Of a stretch of 64,000 bases of DNA, positions 40,527 through 49,173 are shown one piece after another. Source of the stretch: CAWDVK01 sp963805715 (GTDB lineage: Bacteria > Actinomycetota > Actinomycetes > Streptosporangiales > Streptosporangiaceae). Position 1 is the first letter of the stretch; the number at the start of each line of letters is the position of its first letter. Under the pieces are notes generated by a model, which was given only the letters and a program-made list of their open reading frames with translations, was not told the origin of the DNA and searched no databases. The stretch is from NCBI GenBank assembly GCA_963805715.1, contig CAWDVK010000008.1, positions 248,001 to 312,000 of the forward strand, in the 5' to 3' direction. The translations under genes were made by a program, and so were the position numbers.

Positions 40527-41288
40527 TCAGATCTGCAGGACCAGCCCGTCGTGCGCCGCCGGGTAACTGGCCTCTTCCAGGTGGCCGAGCATGTCGCCAG
40601 ACATATGAGTCAGTACGACCCGGCGGCTAGTGAGCTGATCGTGGTGCGCGGTCAGGTCGCAGTGGCGGAGGTGATAGGGAATGTCCTTGTCCCGGCAGTA
40701 GGCCTCGGCGATCAGCAGGTCCGCTCCGGCGGCGACCTCGCTGAGCGCTTCGGTCCAGGCCGTGTCCCCGGTATAGCCGACGATCTTGCCGCCGAGGGCC
40801 AGCTGGAGGGACAGCGCGGGCGCACCGCTCGGATGATCGGCCTCCCAGGCGGTCACCCGCACCCCCGCCGCGGCGACGGTCTCGCCGGGCCGCAGTTCCC
40901 CGACCTCGACCGCGAACCGGCGCGTCACGCCGGATGAGCCGGGGAACATGCATTCCATCGCCTCGCCGAGGCGCCGGCCGATGCCGGGAGGGCCAACCAC
41001 GGTGAGGGGCGCGGCCCGGCGGGTGAACTGGCCGTCCAGGATGAGGAACGGAAGGCCGCCGAAGTGATCCCCGTGCAGATGCGACACGACCACCAGGCCG
41101 ACCTGGCCAGGATCCAGGCCGCATTGCCGTAGCGCGGTCAGGGAGGTCGCTCCGCAGTCCAGCAGGACGGAGCCAGGCATGCCGGGATACCGCAGGTGAA
41201 TGCAGGCCTGGAAGCGGCCGCCGCTGCCGAACGCATCGCCCGAGCCAGCGAAGGTCACCGTGACGGGCCGGGGACCGGGGGAACTCAC
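40527..41288 (-). CDS. MBL-fold metallo-hydrolase (RNase Z / phosphodiesterase-like)
   Basis: 253 residues. The zinc-binding motif is H70-L-H72-G-D74-H75 in VVSHLHGDHFGG; further ligands are YTGDTAW and VVLTHMSGDM near the C terminus, as in RNase Z-like and arylsulfatase-type cyclic-nucleotide phosphodiesterases. It lacks the long exosite arm of true tRNase Z. Substrate unknown. Cytosolic. Confidence 0.88.
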   Translation of the reverse strand: MSSPGPRPVTVTFAGSGDAFGSGGRFQACIHLRYPGMPGSVLLDCGATSLTALRQCGLDPGQVGLVVVSHLHGDHFGGLPFLILDGQFTRRAAPLTVVGPPGIGRRLGEAMECMFPGSSGVTRRFAVEVGELRPGETVAAAGVRVTAWEADHPSGAPALSLQLALGGKIVGYTGDTAWTEALSEVAAGADLLIAEAYCRDKDIPYHLRHCDLTAHHDQLTSRRVVLTHMSGDMLGHLEEASYPAAHDGLVLQI

Positions 41289-41416
41289 CGTCCCATTCTG
41301 CTCATCCGCCTGCGCTTCTGGGCTCGCGCCCTGCTGTAACCGCCGCGGCCGGGCCTGCGGTCAGCTGATCTCCCAGGGGCAAAACGGGGCCACCGGCCGG
41401 CGCGCCCGCCGCTGCG

Positions 41417-42229
41417 CTAGCTGCCCGGTGCGCTTCCGGCGGCCGGGCTGGTCCCGATCAGCACGGTGGCGCTCAGCTCCCCGGACCTGGCCACCGAGGG
41501 GATGAGCCCGCTGCGGGCCATGGCTGCGACGGCCCGCGGGACCTGGCCCTCGCTCGTCTCGATCAGCAGGTGGCCCCCCGGTGCCAGCCAGAGCGGCGCC
41601 GCGCTCGCCACCCGCCGCAGGACGTCCAGCCCGTCCGCGCCGCCGTCGAGTGCCACCCGCGGCTCATGCTCGCGGGCCTCCGCGGGCAGCAGCCTGATCT
41701 CCCCGGTCGGTATGTAGGGCACGTTGGCCACCAGCACGCTGACACGGCCGCGGATTGTCGCGGGCAGCGGCTGGTAGAGATCGCCGGCATACACGTGGCC
41801 GCCGGCGGGGGCGACGTTACGCCGGGCACATCGCACCGCCGCCGGGTCGATGTCCACGGCGTGCAGCTCGATGCCGCTGCCCGCCGCGGCCACGGCGGCC
41901 CCGACGGCGCCCGATCCGCAGCACAGGTCCACGACGACAGCTCGCGGCCCGGCGAGCGCGGCGGCCTGCCGGGCCAGGAACTCGGTACGCCGCCGCGGCA
42001 CGAAGATGCCAGGTTCCACGGCAATCCGCAGGCCGCAGAAAGCTGCCCAGCCGAGAACGTGCTCAAGCGGCAGCCCGGCGATCCGCCGGTCCACCATGGC
42101 CGAGACCTCGGCCGGGGTCCGCGCCGTCGAGATGATCAAGCGGGTCTCGTCCTCGGCGAAGACGCACCCGGCGGCCCGGAGCCTGGTGATGATGGCCGGC
42201 TCACTGCTTGCTGACGGGGAAGCTGGCAT
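41417..42229 (-). CDS. PrmC-related protein N5-glutamine methyltransferase, NVPY variant
   Basis: A 270-residue class I SAM methyltransferase. The SAM site is VVVDLCCGSGAVGAAVA (98-114) with HAVDIDPAA. The catalytic motif, NPPY in PrmC/HemK, is N169-V-P-Y172 here. The combination of an N-terminal helical domain (GLPLEHVLGWAAFCGLRIAV) and NVPY matches the TIGR03704-type PrmC relatives whose target is unknown. It is not the release-factor enzyme itself, since it is not next to prfA. Confidence 0.85.
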   Translation of the reverse strand: MPASPSASSEPAIITRLRAAGCVFAEDETRLIISTARTPAEVSAMVDRRIAGLPLEHVLGWAAFCGLRIAVEPGIFVPRRRTEFLARQAAALAGPRAVVVDLCCGSGAVGAAVAAAGSGIELHAVDIDPAAVRCARRNVAPAGGHVYAGDLYQPLPATIRGRVSVLVANVPYIPTGEIRLLPAEAREHEPRVALDGGADGLDVLRRVASAAPLWLAPGGHLLIETSEGQVPRAVAAMARSGLIPSVARSGELSATVLIGTSPAAGSAPGS

Positions 42230-42296
42230 GGAAGTGCCTTCCGGAAGCCTGCCGGGCGCTCTCGGGATCGGTGACCGCGGGCCGCTCAGCGCCTGG

Positions 42297-42932
42297 TCAG
42301 TCCTTGCGTCCGGTGACGGCGAGCGTGATGCCGAGGCCGATCATGGCCAGGCCGCCCGCGCCGCCCATCATCTCCATCCGCCGCGGCGACCGGCCGAACC
42401 AGGCCCGCGCGCCCCCGGCGACCACGGTCCAGCTCGCGTCGCTGACCAGGCTGATCAGCACGAACAGCAATCCAAGCAGGAGCATCTGGGCCGGCACGTG
42501 GCCGGCCGCCCGGTTCACGAACTGCGGCAGGACCGCGGCGAAGAACACCGCTGTCTTCGGGTTCGTCACGCCGACCACGAAGCCGTCGGCGGCGGCCCGT
42601 GGCAGGCTCCGGGCCGGCACCAGCGCGTCGGCCAGCGCGTGCTCCTTGCGCTGGATCACGGCCCGGATACCCAGGAAGACCAGGTAGGCGGCGCCGGCCA
42701 GCTTGACGGAGGTGAAGATGACGGCGGAGCGCTGGATGAGCGATCCGACGCCCAGCGCCGCGGCTGCGGCGATCGCGAACTCGCCGGACTCGTTTCCCGC
42801 GACGGAGGCCAGCGCGCTGCGGTGGCCGTAGGACAGGGTCCGGCCCACCACGAACAGCACGCTGGGACCGGGGATGACGATGACGACGAACGCCACGGCG
42901 GCGAACTCGAGCAGACGGCCAGCGGACACCAT
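42297..42932 (-). CDS. LysE/RhtB-family amino-acid exporter
   Basis: A 211-residue membrane protein with six predicted helices. The family signature is VVIVIPGPSVLFVVGRTLSY with GHRSALASVAGNESGEF, plus GVTNPKTAVFFAAVLPQFV in the middle. It probably exports an amino acid or derivative; substrate is not predictable. It is followed closely by the PrmC-like gene on the same strand. Confidence 0.9.
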   Translation of the reverse strand: MVSAGRLLEFAAVAFVVIVIPGPSVLFVVGRTLSYGHRSALASVAGNESGEFAIAAAAALGVGSLIQRSAVIFTSVKLAGAAYLVFLGIRAVIQRKEHALADALVPARSLPRAAADGFVVGVTNPKTAVFFAAVLPQFVNRAAGHVPAQMLLLGLLFVLISLVSDASWTVVAGGARAWFGRSPRRMEMMGGAGGLAMIGLGITLAVTGRKD

Positions 42933-43278
42933 ATCGACACGTTAGCCGCCAGCCAGGCCGCGGGGCTGCACAATATTGCTCGTGCACCAGCCGCTGCTGA
43001 CCGACGGCGTCGTCGTGCTGCGGGCCGGCTTCCGGTATGCCGGACGCCGGCAGGACCTGTACTGGTACACCCGCCCGGTCCCGGCCGGCGGTTCCGCGCG
43101 CGCGGAGACGGCTCCGCGGTGGCCATGGCCCGCCGCGCTCAGGTGCTGACCGGCTGACCCGGCGCGCCGTAGGATGACCGGCATGGGATTCCCTTGACGC
43201 TGAGCTAGCCGAGCGGCTTCCGGGCGGCGCGCGCGGGTTACGGGCGCGGCGCTGGCTGCCGCGCTGGCCATCGAGCTT
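42933..43278. other. 346-bp region, no secure gene
   Basis: It contains a 55-codon GTG frame at 42982-43149 (QPLLTDGVVVLRAGFRYAGR) that starts like a GNAT acetyltransferase and then stops. It also contains sequence in frame with the MFS gene (TGAALAAALAIELVDELV, from about 43234), which is probably the true N-terminal helix of that transporter without a recognisable start codon. Confidence 0.4.
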
Positions 43279-44424
43279 GTGGATGAGCTCGTGGACGGCA
43301 CCAAGAGCGCGGCGCTGCCGCTGATCCGTCATGACCTGGCACTCAGCTACGGGCAGATCGGGCTCCTGGCGTCAGTGCCGCTGATCGTCGGCAGCGTGGC
43401 GGAACTGCCCGCCGGGATACTGGCCGGCAGCGGTGCCCGGCGGCTGCGGGTGATCCTCGCAGGCGGCCTGCTCTTCATCGCCGCGCTGGCGCTGGCCGCG
43501 ACGGCCGCCTCCTTCCTCACGCTGGTGGTCGCGCTCGTCCTGTTCTTCCCGGCATCGGGCGCGTTCGTCAGCCTGACCCAGTCGGCGCTGATGGACGCCG
43601 ATCCGGCGCGGCAGCCCCAGCTGATGGCGCGCTGGGCGCTGGCCGGGTCGGCCGGCGCCGTGCTCGGGCCCTTGCTGCTGGCTGCTGTCCTGGCCGCGGG
43701 CGGCAGCTGGCGGGGGGCGTACCTGCTGCTGTCCGGCGCGGCAGCGGCGGCCTGGCTGGGCGCGGCCGGCACCGGCCTGCCCGGCCGGCCAGCCGGGAGA
43801 GGCCAGCTTCATCCGGCAACGGCTCCGCGGCCTGGCCAGACCGCCGCCGACCGGGGCGAGCGCCCCGCCGGGCCAGCTGGGCCCGGCACCGGGCTACGGC
43901 ACGTCGTGGCCCGGGCCTGCTCGGTCGTCAGCTCCGTCCGCCGCGGCCATGCCGTCCGCTGGCTCGCGCTGCTGCAGGTGGCCGACCTGCTGACCGACGT
44001 GCTGACCGGGTTCGTGGCCCTCTACCTGGTCGACGTGGTGCACGCGACCGCGGCGCAGGCCGCCCTGGGCATCGCCGTCCGGCTGGCCGCCGGCCTGGCC
44101 GCGGACGCCGCGGTCGTGCCGGCGGCTGACCAGCTGAGCAGCACCACGCTGCTGCGCGCTAGCGCGGCAGCCGCGGCTGTGCTGTACCCGGCCTTCCTGG
44201 TCGTTCCCGGCCTCGGGCTCAAGCTCGTCCTGCTGGCGCTGCTGACGGCCGCGACCTCGCCCTGGTACACGATCATGCAGGCCGAGCTGTACCGGAGCCT
44301 GCCCGGCCAGAGCGGCCTGGTGGTATCGCTGTCCAGTGCCGCGGCCCTGATCGGCTTCTCGGCCCGCTGGCCGTTGGCTTCGCCGCGGCCCGGTGGGGGC
44401 TGGCCTGGGCGCTGGCCGGGCTGA
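43279..44424 (+). pseudogene. MFS transporter, probably frameshifted at both ends
   Basis: About eleven hydrophobic helices of the major facilitator family: LIRHDLALSYGQIGLLASVP, LPAGILAGSGARRLRVILAG, a basic central loop, then VADLLTDVLTGFVALYLVDV and more. The first helix (LAAALAIELVDELV) lies upstream of any clear start. At about 44365 one base is missing: the last helix continues in the next frame (GFAAARWGLAWALAGLIAVP, VTVLLAARP) instead of ending SARWPLASPRP. It may be a pseudogene or carry consensus errors. Substrate unknown. Confidence 0.65.
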
Positions 44425-44567
44425 TCGCGGTTCCGGTCACCGTGCTGCTGGCTGCGCGGCCCTCGTCGCGACCGCCGCTTTCTGCTAGCCCCGCGGCCCA
44501 CGGCCCGCGCAGGTCCCCGCAACTCGCCGAGATTCCGAAACGGGACCCTCAGCTAGACTCGCCTGCC

Positions 44568-45986
44568 GTGACTACCTCTGGTAACGGCGTGCGCGTGCGC
44601 TTCGCGCCATCACCCACCGGCGTGCTCCATGTCGGCAGCGCGCGATCGGCTCTGCACAACTGGGTGGTCGCGCTGCAGCAGGGCGGCACGCTCGTGCTCC
44701 GGATCGAGGACACCGACACCTCCAGGAACCGGCCGGAGTGGACCGAGGGCATCATCCGCTCGCTGGCCTGGCTCGGGATCGACGGCAGCCAGTACGAGGG
44801 CCCGTTCTACCAGTCCGGGAACCTGGCCGAGCATCAGGCCGCGGCGGAGCGGCTGTTCGCGGCGGGGCAGGTCTATTACTGTGACTGCACCCGGCAGGAC
44901 GTGCTGGCCCGGACCGGGGACCCGCACCGGGGTTACGACGGGTACTGCCGGGATCGCGGGCTCAGGCCCGCGCCGGGGCGGGCGCTGCGGTTCCGGACTC
45001 CCGATGAGGGCACCACCGTGGTGGATGACCTGGTCCGCGGCAAGACCAGCTTCGAGAACGCCGCGCTGGAGGACTTCGTCATCGCGCGCGGCGACGGCTC
45101 GGTCCTGTTCCTGCTCGCGAACGTCGTCGACGACATGATCCAGCGCATCACCCTGGTCATCCGGGCGGAAGAGCACCTGTCCAACACGCCCAAGCAGCAG
45201 CTGCTCTGGGAGGCGCTCGGGCACGAGCCGCCAGCCTGGGCACACGTGCCGATCATCGTCAACGAGAAGCGGCAGAAGCTGTCGAAGCGGCGGGACAAGG
45301 TGGCGCTCGAGGACTTCAGGGACGAGGGGTACCTGGCCAGCGCCATGCGGAATTACCTGATGCTGCTTGGCTGGGCGCCGCGCGGCGACCGGGAGATCGT
45401 GCCCTGGGAGACCATCGTGGCCGAGTTCCGGCTGGAGGACGTGAATCCGTCGCCCGCGTTCTTCAACGTCAGGAAGCTGCGCGCGTTCAACGGCGAGTAC
45501 ATCAGGGCGCTGCCGCCCGAGGAGTTCATCGCCGCCTGCCAGCCGTGGCTGCAGTCGCCGGCGGCTCCGTGGCCGGCCGAGCGATTCGACCCCGCGGTGT
45601 TCGGGGAACTGGCCCCGCTGGCCCAGACGCGGGTCACCGTCCTCGCCGAGATCATCCCGATGGTGGACTTCGCGTTCCTGCCCGAGCCCGCCATGGACGA
45701 GGCGTCGTGGGCCAAGGCGATGAAGGAGCCGGCCGCGCAGATCCTGGCCGCGGCGGCGGAGGAATTCGCCGCCGCGCCCTGGCGCGCCGATGACCTGCGG
45801 GAGCGGCTGGAGGCGATCGCGGCGCGATTCGGCCTGTCGCTCGGCAAGGCCCAGGCGCCGGTCCGCGTCGCCGTGACCGGCCGGACTGTCGGCCTGCCGC
45901 TGTTCGAGTCCTTGCAGGTGCTGGGCCGCGACGAGACGCTGCGACGGCTGCAGGCCGCGAGCAGCCGTCTCGCGTCCGGCAACTGA
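44568..45986 (+). CDS. gltX: glutamyl-tRNA synthetase
   Basis: A 472-residue class I aminoacyl-tRNA synthetase that charges tRNA-Glu (and tRNA-Gln in organisms using GatCAB). The HIGH-type motif is PSPTGVLHVGSAR (14-26), KMSKS-type is K237-L-S-K-R in RQKLSKRRDK, and LRIEDTDTSRNRPE is present. Length is normal. The GTG start lies 8-9 bases after TAGACT (44554-44559), a good -10, so the mRNA is probably leaderless; there is no ribosome site. Confidence 0.97.
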   Translation: MTTSGNGVRVRFAPSPTGVLHVGSARSALHNWVVALQQGGTLVLRIEDTDTSRNRPEWTEGIIRSLAWLGIDGSQYEGPFYQSGNLAEHQAAAERLFAAGQVYYCDCTRQDVLARTGDPHRGYDGYCRDRGLRPAPGRALRFRTPDEGTTVVDDLVRGKTSFENAALEDFVIARGDGSVLFLLANVVDDMIQRITLVIRAEEHLSNTPKQQLLWEALGHEPPAWAHVPIIVNEKRQKLSKRRDKVALEDFRDEGYLASAMRNYLMLLGWAPRGDREIVPWETIVAEFRLEDVNPSPAFFNVRKLRAFNGEYIRALPPEEFIAACQPWLQSPAAPWPAERFDPAVFGELAPLAQTRVTVLAEIIPMVDFAFLPEPAMDEASWAKAMKEPAAQILAAAAEEFAAAPWRADDLRERLEAIAARFGLSLGKAQAPVRVAVTGRTVGLPLFESLQVLGRDETLRRLQAASSRLASGN

Positions 45987-46009
45987 GAGCGCAGGGCAGC
46001 GAGACGGGG

Positions 46010-46321
46010 GCGATGCGCCGGGATCCGGGACAGCGCTCCTGCTGGTCCTTTTCGGGGTGGCCGTCGCCCTGGGCACACTCGGCCGGGCGTGGGCTGGTCC
46101 CGCCGTGCTGCTCTCCCATCTGGACGGCTGGGCTACCGCCGCCGTGGCGGCCCCTGTCGACGGTCCTGGTCAATAACCTCCCGGCCGCGTCGCTGCTGGC
46201 GGCACGGACGCCGGGGCATCCGTTCTGGCTTCTGGTCGGTCTGAACCTCGGCCCGAACCTGGCCGTCACGGGCTCACTGGCGTGGCTGCTCTGGCTACGG
46301 GCTGCCAGGAGCGCCGCCTGA
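46010..46321 (+). pseudogene. C-terminal remnant of an ArsB/SLC13-type permease
   Basis: Two frames together make one membrane segment series: GTALLLVLFGVAVALGTLGR first, then after a frame change near 46155 LSTVLVNNLPAASLLAARTP, FWLLVGLNLGPNLAVTGSLA, WLLWLRAARSAA. VNNLPA and LNLGPNLAVTGS are signatures of the ArsB/NhaD arsenite or anion permeases. The first three quarters of the gene are missing; gltX ends just upstream. Confidence 0.7.
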
Positions 46322-47055
46322 TGTGCTTGGCTGGGCGGGTGACTGAGGGAGCCTTCTGTGACCGCGTCCGCCGCGGTGAGCTGGTATTCGGCGGCTGGCT
46401 GTCGACGGCGAGCGAGCTCGCCGCCGGCGCGCTGGCCGCGTGCGGCCTCGACTATGTCGGCATCGACCTGCAGCACGGCGGCGCCGGGGAGCGTGACCTG
46501 CCGGGCCTGACGGCCGCGATCAGGCTGGCCGGTGCCGCGCCGCTGGGCCGGGTGCGGCACGCCCACCCGGCCGATATCGGCCGGGCCCTGGATCTGGGCT
46601 GCGACGGGGTGATCGTGCCCAACGTGGAAACAGCCGAGCAGGCCCGCGCCGTCGTCGGCGCCTGCCGGTACCCGCCCGAGGGCTACCGGTCGGCCGGCGG
46701 CGTGCTGGCCATCCAGGATCCGCTCTGCCTGATCATGGTCGAGTCTTCGCAGGCCATGGCCGAGCTCGCGGCGACCCTGTCGGTGCCTGGCGTGGACGGG
46801 ATCTATGTCGGCCCGAGGGACCTGTCGCTGTCCCTGGGCTGTGCGCTCGATCCACGCGATCCGGTGCTCAGGCCAGCGTTCGAGCAGATCTGGGCCGCCT
46901 GCGAGACGGCCGGGAAGCCGGTCGGGGTGCACGCAACGGACGGCGAGACCGCCCGGCTCTACCGCGAGAGCGGCTGCCGCCTCGTCACGGTCATCTCTGA
47001 CCTGCTGGCGATCCGGCGGGGCAGCGCCAGCGAACTGGCCGCCGCATCGGCGTGA
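46321..47055 (+). CDS. HpcH/HpaI-family aldolase
   Basis: 244 residues of the class II pyruvate-dependent aldolase family (HpaI/GarL type), cleaving 4-hydroxy-2-oxo acids to pyruvate plus aldehyde. Motifs: GGWLSTASELAAGALAACGL, DYVGIDLQHGG, GCDGVIVPNVETAEQAR, MVESSQAM (metal-binding Glu), GIYVGPRDLSLSLG (metal-binding Asp). The ATG at 46321 overlaps the stop of the permease remnant; a GTG at 46339 is an alternative. Confidence 0.88.
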   Translation: MCLAGRVTEGAFCDRVRRGELVFGGWLSTASELAAGALAACGLDYVGIDLQHGGAGERDLPGLTAAIRLAGAAPLGRVRHAHPADIGRALDLGCDGVIVPNVETAEQARAVVGACRYPPEGYRSAGGVLAIQDPLCLIMVESSQAMAELAATLSVPGVDGIYVGPRDLSLSLGCALDPRDPVLRPAFEQIWAACETAGKPVGVHATDGETARLYRESGCRLVTVISDLLAIRRGSASELAAASA

Positions 47056-47191
47056 TCGCCCGGCGGGGCCGGACATGGCCGTGCCCCGCCCAGTCGGGGT
47101 GGGCGGGGCACGGGCGGCGCGCCTGGCGGGGGCATCCAGGTCGGCCGGGGTGCGCAGGCCGGGATGGGGGAGCCCGGCACTGCGAGGCGTC

Positions 47192-47214
47192 AGGCCTGCC
47201 GGGGGGGCAGGCCT
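47192..47214. terminator. bidirectional terminator hairpin
   Basis: AGGCCTGCC (47192-47200), loop GGGGG, GGCAGGCCT (47206-47214): a perfect 9-bp stem between the convergent aldolase and lysozyme-like genes, 17 bp from the latter's stop. Confidence 0.7.
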
Positions 47215-47230
47215 GCCGGGGGTTACGGGC

Positions 47231-48223
47231 CTAACGGGTGGTGATGCTCTGGACCAGGCTGGCGGCCTGGGCTTCCCACTTGGCGTAGGCGGTCGGGTAC
47301 GCGGAGCCCTGCACGGCCTGGGCGTTCGCCCACAGCGGCTGGCTGGCCCAGGAGTGGTCGGCTTCCTGGTGGGCGTGCAGGGCGTTCAGGAACGCGTCCG
47401 CCGCGTAGGACGGGTCCATGATCTGGGCCGGGCTGCCCCAGCCGCAGGACGGGCGCTGCTGGAACAGGCCGAGCGAGTCCGAGGTGCCGTAGTTGATGTT
47501 GTCCAGGTTGGCCTCCTGCATGGAGGTGGCCACCGCGATGACCGCGGACCGGACGCCCAGGTGCTTGTCCAGCGCCTGCCGGACGATGGCAGCGGCGTTC
47601 TCCCAGCGGGCGGGCGTGATGGGCATCCACTCCTGCGGGCCGGACACCGGGCCGGTCAGCAGCCGGTCGGCCATCGGCACGACAGTCGGCTTGGGCTCTG
47701 CGGTCGGCTTGGGCTCTGCGGCCGGCTTGCGCTCTGCGACCGGCTTGCGCTCTGCGGCCGGCTTGCGCTCTGCGGTCGGCTTAGGCTGTGCGACGGCTGG
47801 CTTGGGCTCTCCAACGGTCGGCTTGCGGTCCGCGGAAGCTGACTGGCGCGCCGGAATGGCGCTCACCACCTGGGCCCCGGCCTCTCGCGGCGTGCCCGCG
47901 GTCCCGGCCCGCACGTTCGGGCCGCCCGCCGGAGAATGCCGCAAGGTCAGCGCAGGGCCGGTTGCCCTGACCGCGGGGCCGACGACCGCGTGGCCGAAGG
48001 CTGCCGGGCCGCTGAGCGCGTGGCCGATGGCTGCGGGGGTGGTGGCCGCGCGGCTGAAGGCCGCGGGGACGGTGGCGGCGTGGCCGGCTGGCGCCGGAGG
48101 GGCTGTCGCCGCGGCCGCGGTAGCCGTGCCGGCGCCGGCCACGGCGACCGCCGTGCCCAGGTAGATCAGCGGCGCCTTGCCGTGCCTGCGAATGGCCTCG
48201 GTTACAGCAGTCTTGCTCAGCAC
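47231..48223 (-). CDS. secreted lysozyme-like (transglycosylase-type) cell-wall protein
   Basis: 330 residues: a signal peptide or anchor (APLIYLGTAVAVAGAGTATA), an Ala/Pro-rich region, then a repeated linker of KPTAERKPAAERKP type (about 130-185) suited to span peptidoglycan. The globular C-terminal domain (about 205-330) reads NAAAIVRQALDKHLGVRSAV, IAVATSMQEANLDNINYG, SLGLFQQRPSCGWGSPAQIM, the lysozyme-like fold with a catalytic Glu in MQEA. This domain occurs in many actinobacterial wall enzymes. Extracellular. Confidence 0.82.
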   Translation of the reverse strand: MLSKTAVTEAIRRHGKAPLIYLGTAVAVAGAGTATAAAATAPPAPAGHAATVPAAFSRAATTPAAIGHALSGPAAFGHAVVGPAVRATGPALTLRHSPAGGPNVRAGTAGTPREAGAQVVSAIPARQSASADRKPTVGEPKPAVAQPKPTAERKPAAERKPVAERKPAAEPKPTAEPKPTVVPMADRLLTGPVSGPQEWMPITPARWENAAAIVRQALDKHLGVRSAVIAVATSMQEANLDNINYGTSDSLGLFQQRPSCGWGSPAQIMDPSYAADAFLNALHAHQEADHSWASQPLWANAQAVQGSAYPTAYAKWEAQAASLVQSITTR

Positions 48224-48686
48224 TCAGGTAGTCCTTCCGTTCGGTCCCCGTCGCCCGGCCGGGCATGGTGCCGCGGGCCGGAGGGTGGGCCGTTCGTGGC
48301 GCTGCTCACCGCGGCAGGCATGCGTCAGTCAGGGCGCACGCACGGAACTTCGGAAGGGCCGGAATGAGGCCGCCGTGGATCATGGCGGACCGGCCGAGCC
48401 GGGCAAGCACGGGAGGCGCAAGTCACTGGCTGGGGGCTGCGCTCCCGGACGGGGTTCATGTCGTATAACGCCGCCGGAACTGAGGGCGCATCCCGGCCAG
48501 GCCCGGTATGACGCTTGTCACTACTGGTGAGTAATGGGAATACAGAGAGTGAAGTCATCGGTACCGGGGCGGGGCCTGCTCAGCTACGGCGTTCCCTGGA
48601 CAGGGCCGGCCCGGGTACTGCTGAATGAGTATGCGGCTAGTCGCTTTCCTGCAGGCTGGGCCGCCCGGACACCGTGGAGGCAGGCA
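48224..48686. other. 463-bp divergent intergenic region
   Basis: It is the shared upstream region of the lysozyme-like gene (minus) and the gene at 48687 (plus). TTGTCACTACTGGTGAGTAAT near 48513 is AT-richer and could hold a promoter. No frame, RNA or repeat is convincing. Confidence 0.4.
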
Positions 48687-49076
48687 ATGGGGCTCATGGA
48701 CAAGGTCAAGGCGCAGGCGACCCAGCTGGCGCAGAAGACTCAGGACACCGCGCGTGAGGGCAAGGCGAAGCTCGACCAGGCGCAGGCCAACAGGCGCGCT
48801 GACGTCCTGCTGCGCAACCTTGGCGCCCTGGTATACGCGGAGCGGACCGGACGGGCCGCGGCAGACAGCCAGCAGCAGGTCGACAAGCTCGTGGCGGATA
48901 TCTCCGCTCACGAGGCAGAGAATGGCATCAACCTGGCTGGCGAGGCCACGCCAGCGGGCCCGCAGTCGGGCACCGAGTCGGCCGCTGAGCCGGCGACTGA
49001 GCACGGCACTGCCGCGCCGGCGGACGGCGACCCCTCGACCAGCTTTCCGCCTCCGGCTGACGACCCGCAGCCCTGA
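48687..49076 (+). CDS. small coiled-coil protein
   Basis: 129 residues: an amphipathic helical N terminus (MGLMDKVKAQATQLAQKTQD, TAREGKAKLDQAQANRRADV), LLRNLGALVYAERTGRAAAD, then an acidic Pro/Ser/Thr tail ending PPPADDPQP. This pattern is common in high-GC actinobacteria (apolipoprotein-like helices) without a known role. GGAGG before the ATG. Confidence 0.75.
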   Translation: MGLMDKVKAQATQLAQKTQDTAREGKAKLDQAQANRRADVLLRNLGALVYAERTGRAAADSQQQVDKLVADISAHEAENGINLAGEATPAGPQSGTESAAEPATEHGTAAPADGDPSTSFPPPADDPQP

Positions 49077-49173
49077 CTCAGGCTGCCCGGTCGTCCGTCA
49101 TCCGCCCGTCCACTGCACCGGGGCTGCAGGCCCAGCCGATGCGGCGGCCAGCCATAGCGGCGACCGCCGTCTG

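Noticed and set aside
42982..43149. 55-codon frame resembling the start of a GNAT acetyltransferase
   Set aside because: Too short and without a second motif; kept only as a note on the intergenic region.
44610..46076. 488-codon minus-strand frame opposite gltX
   Set aside because: Shadow of a conserved synthetase.
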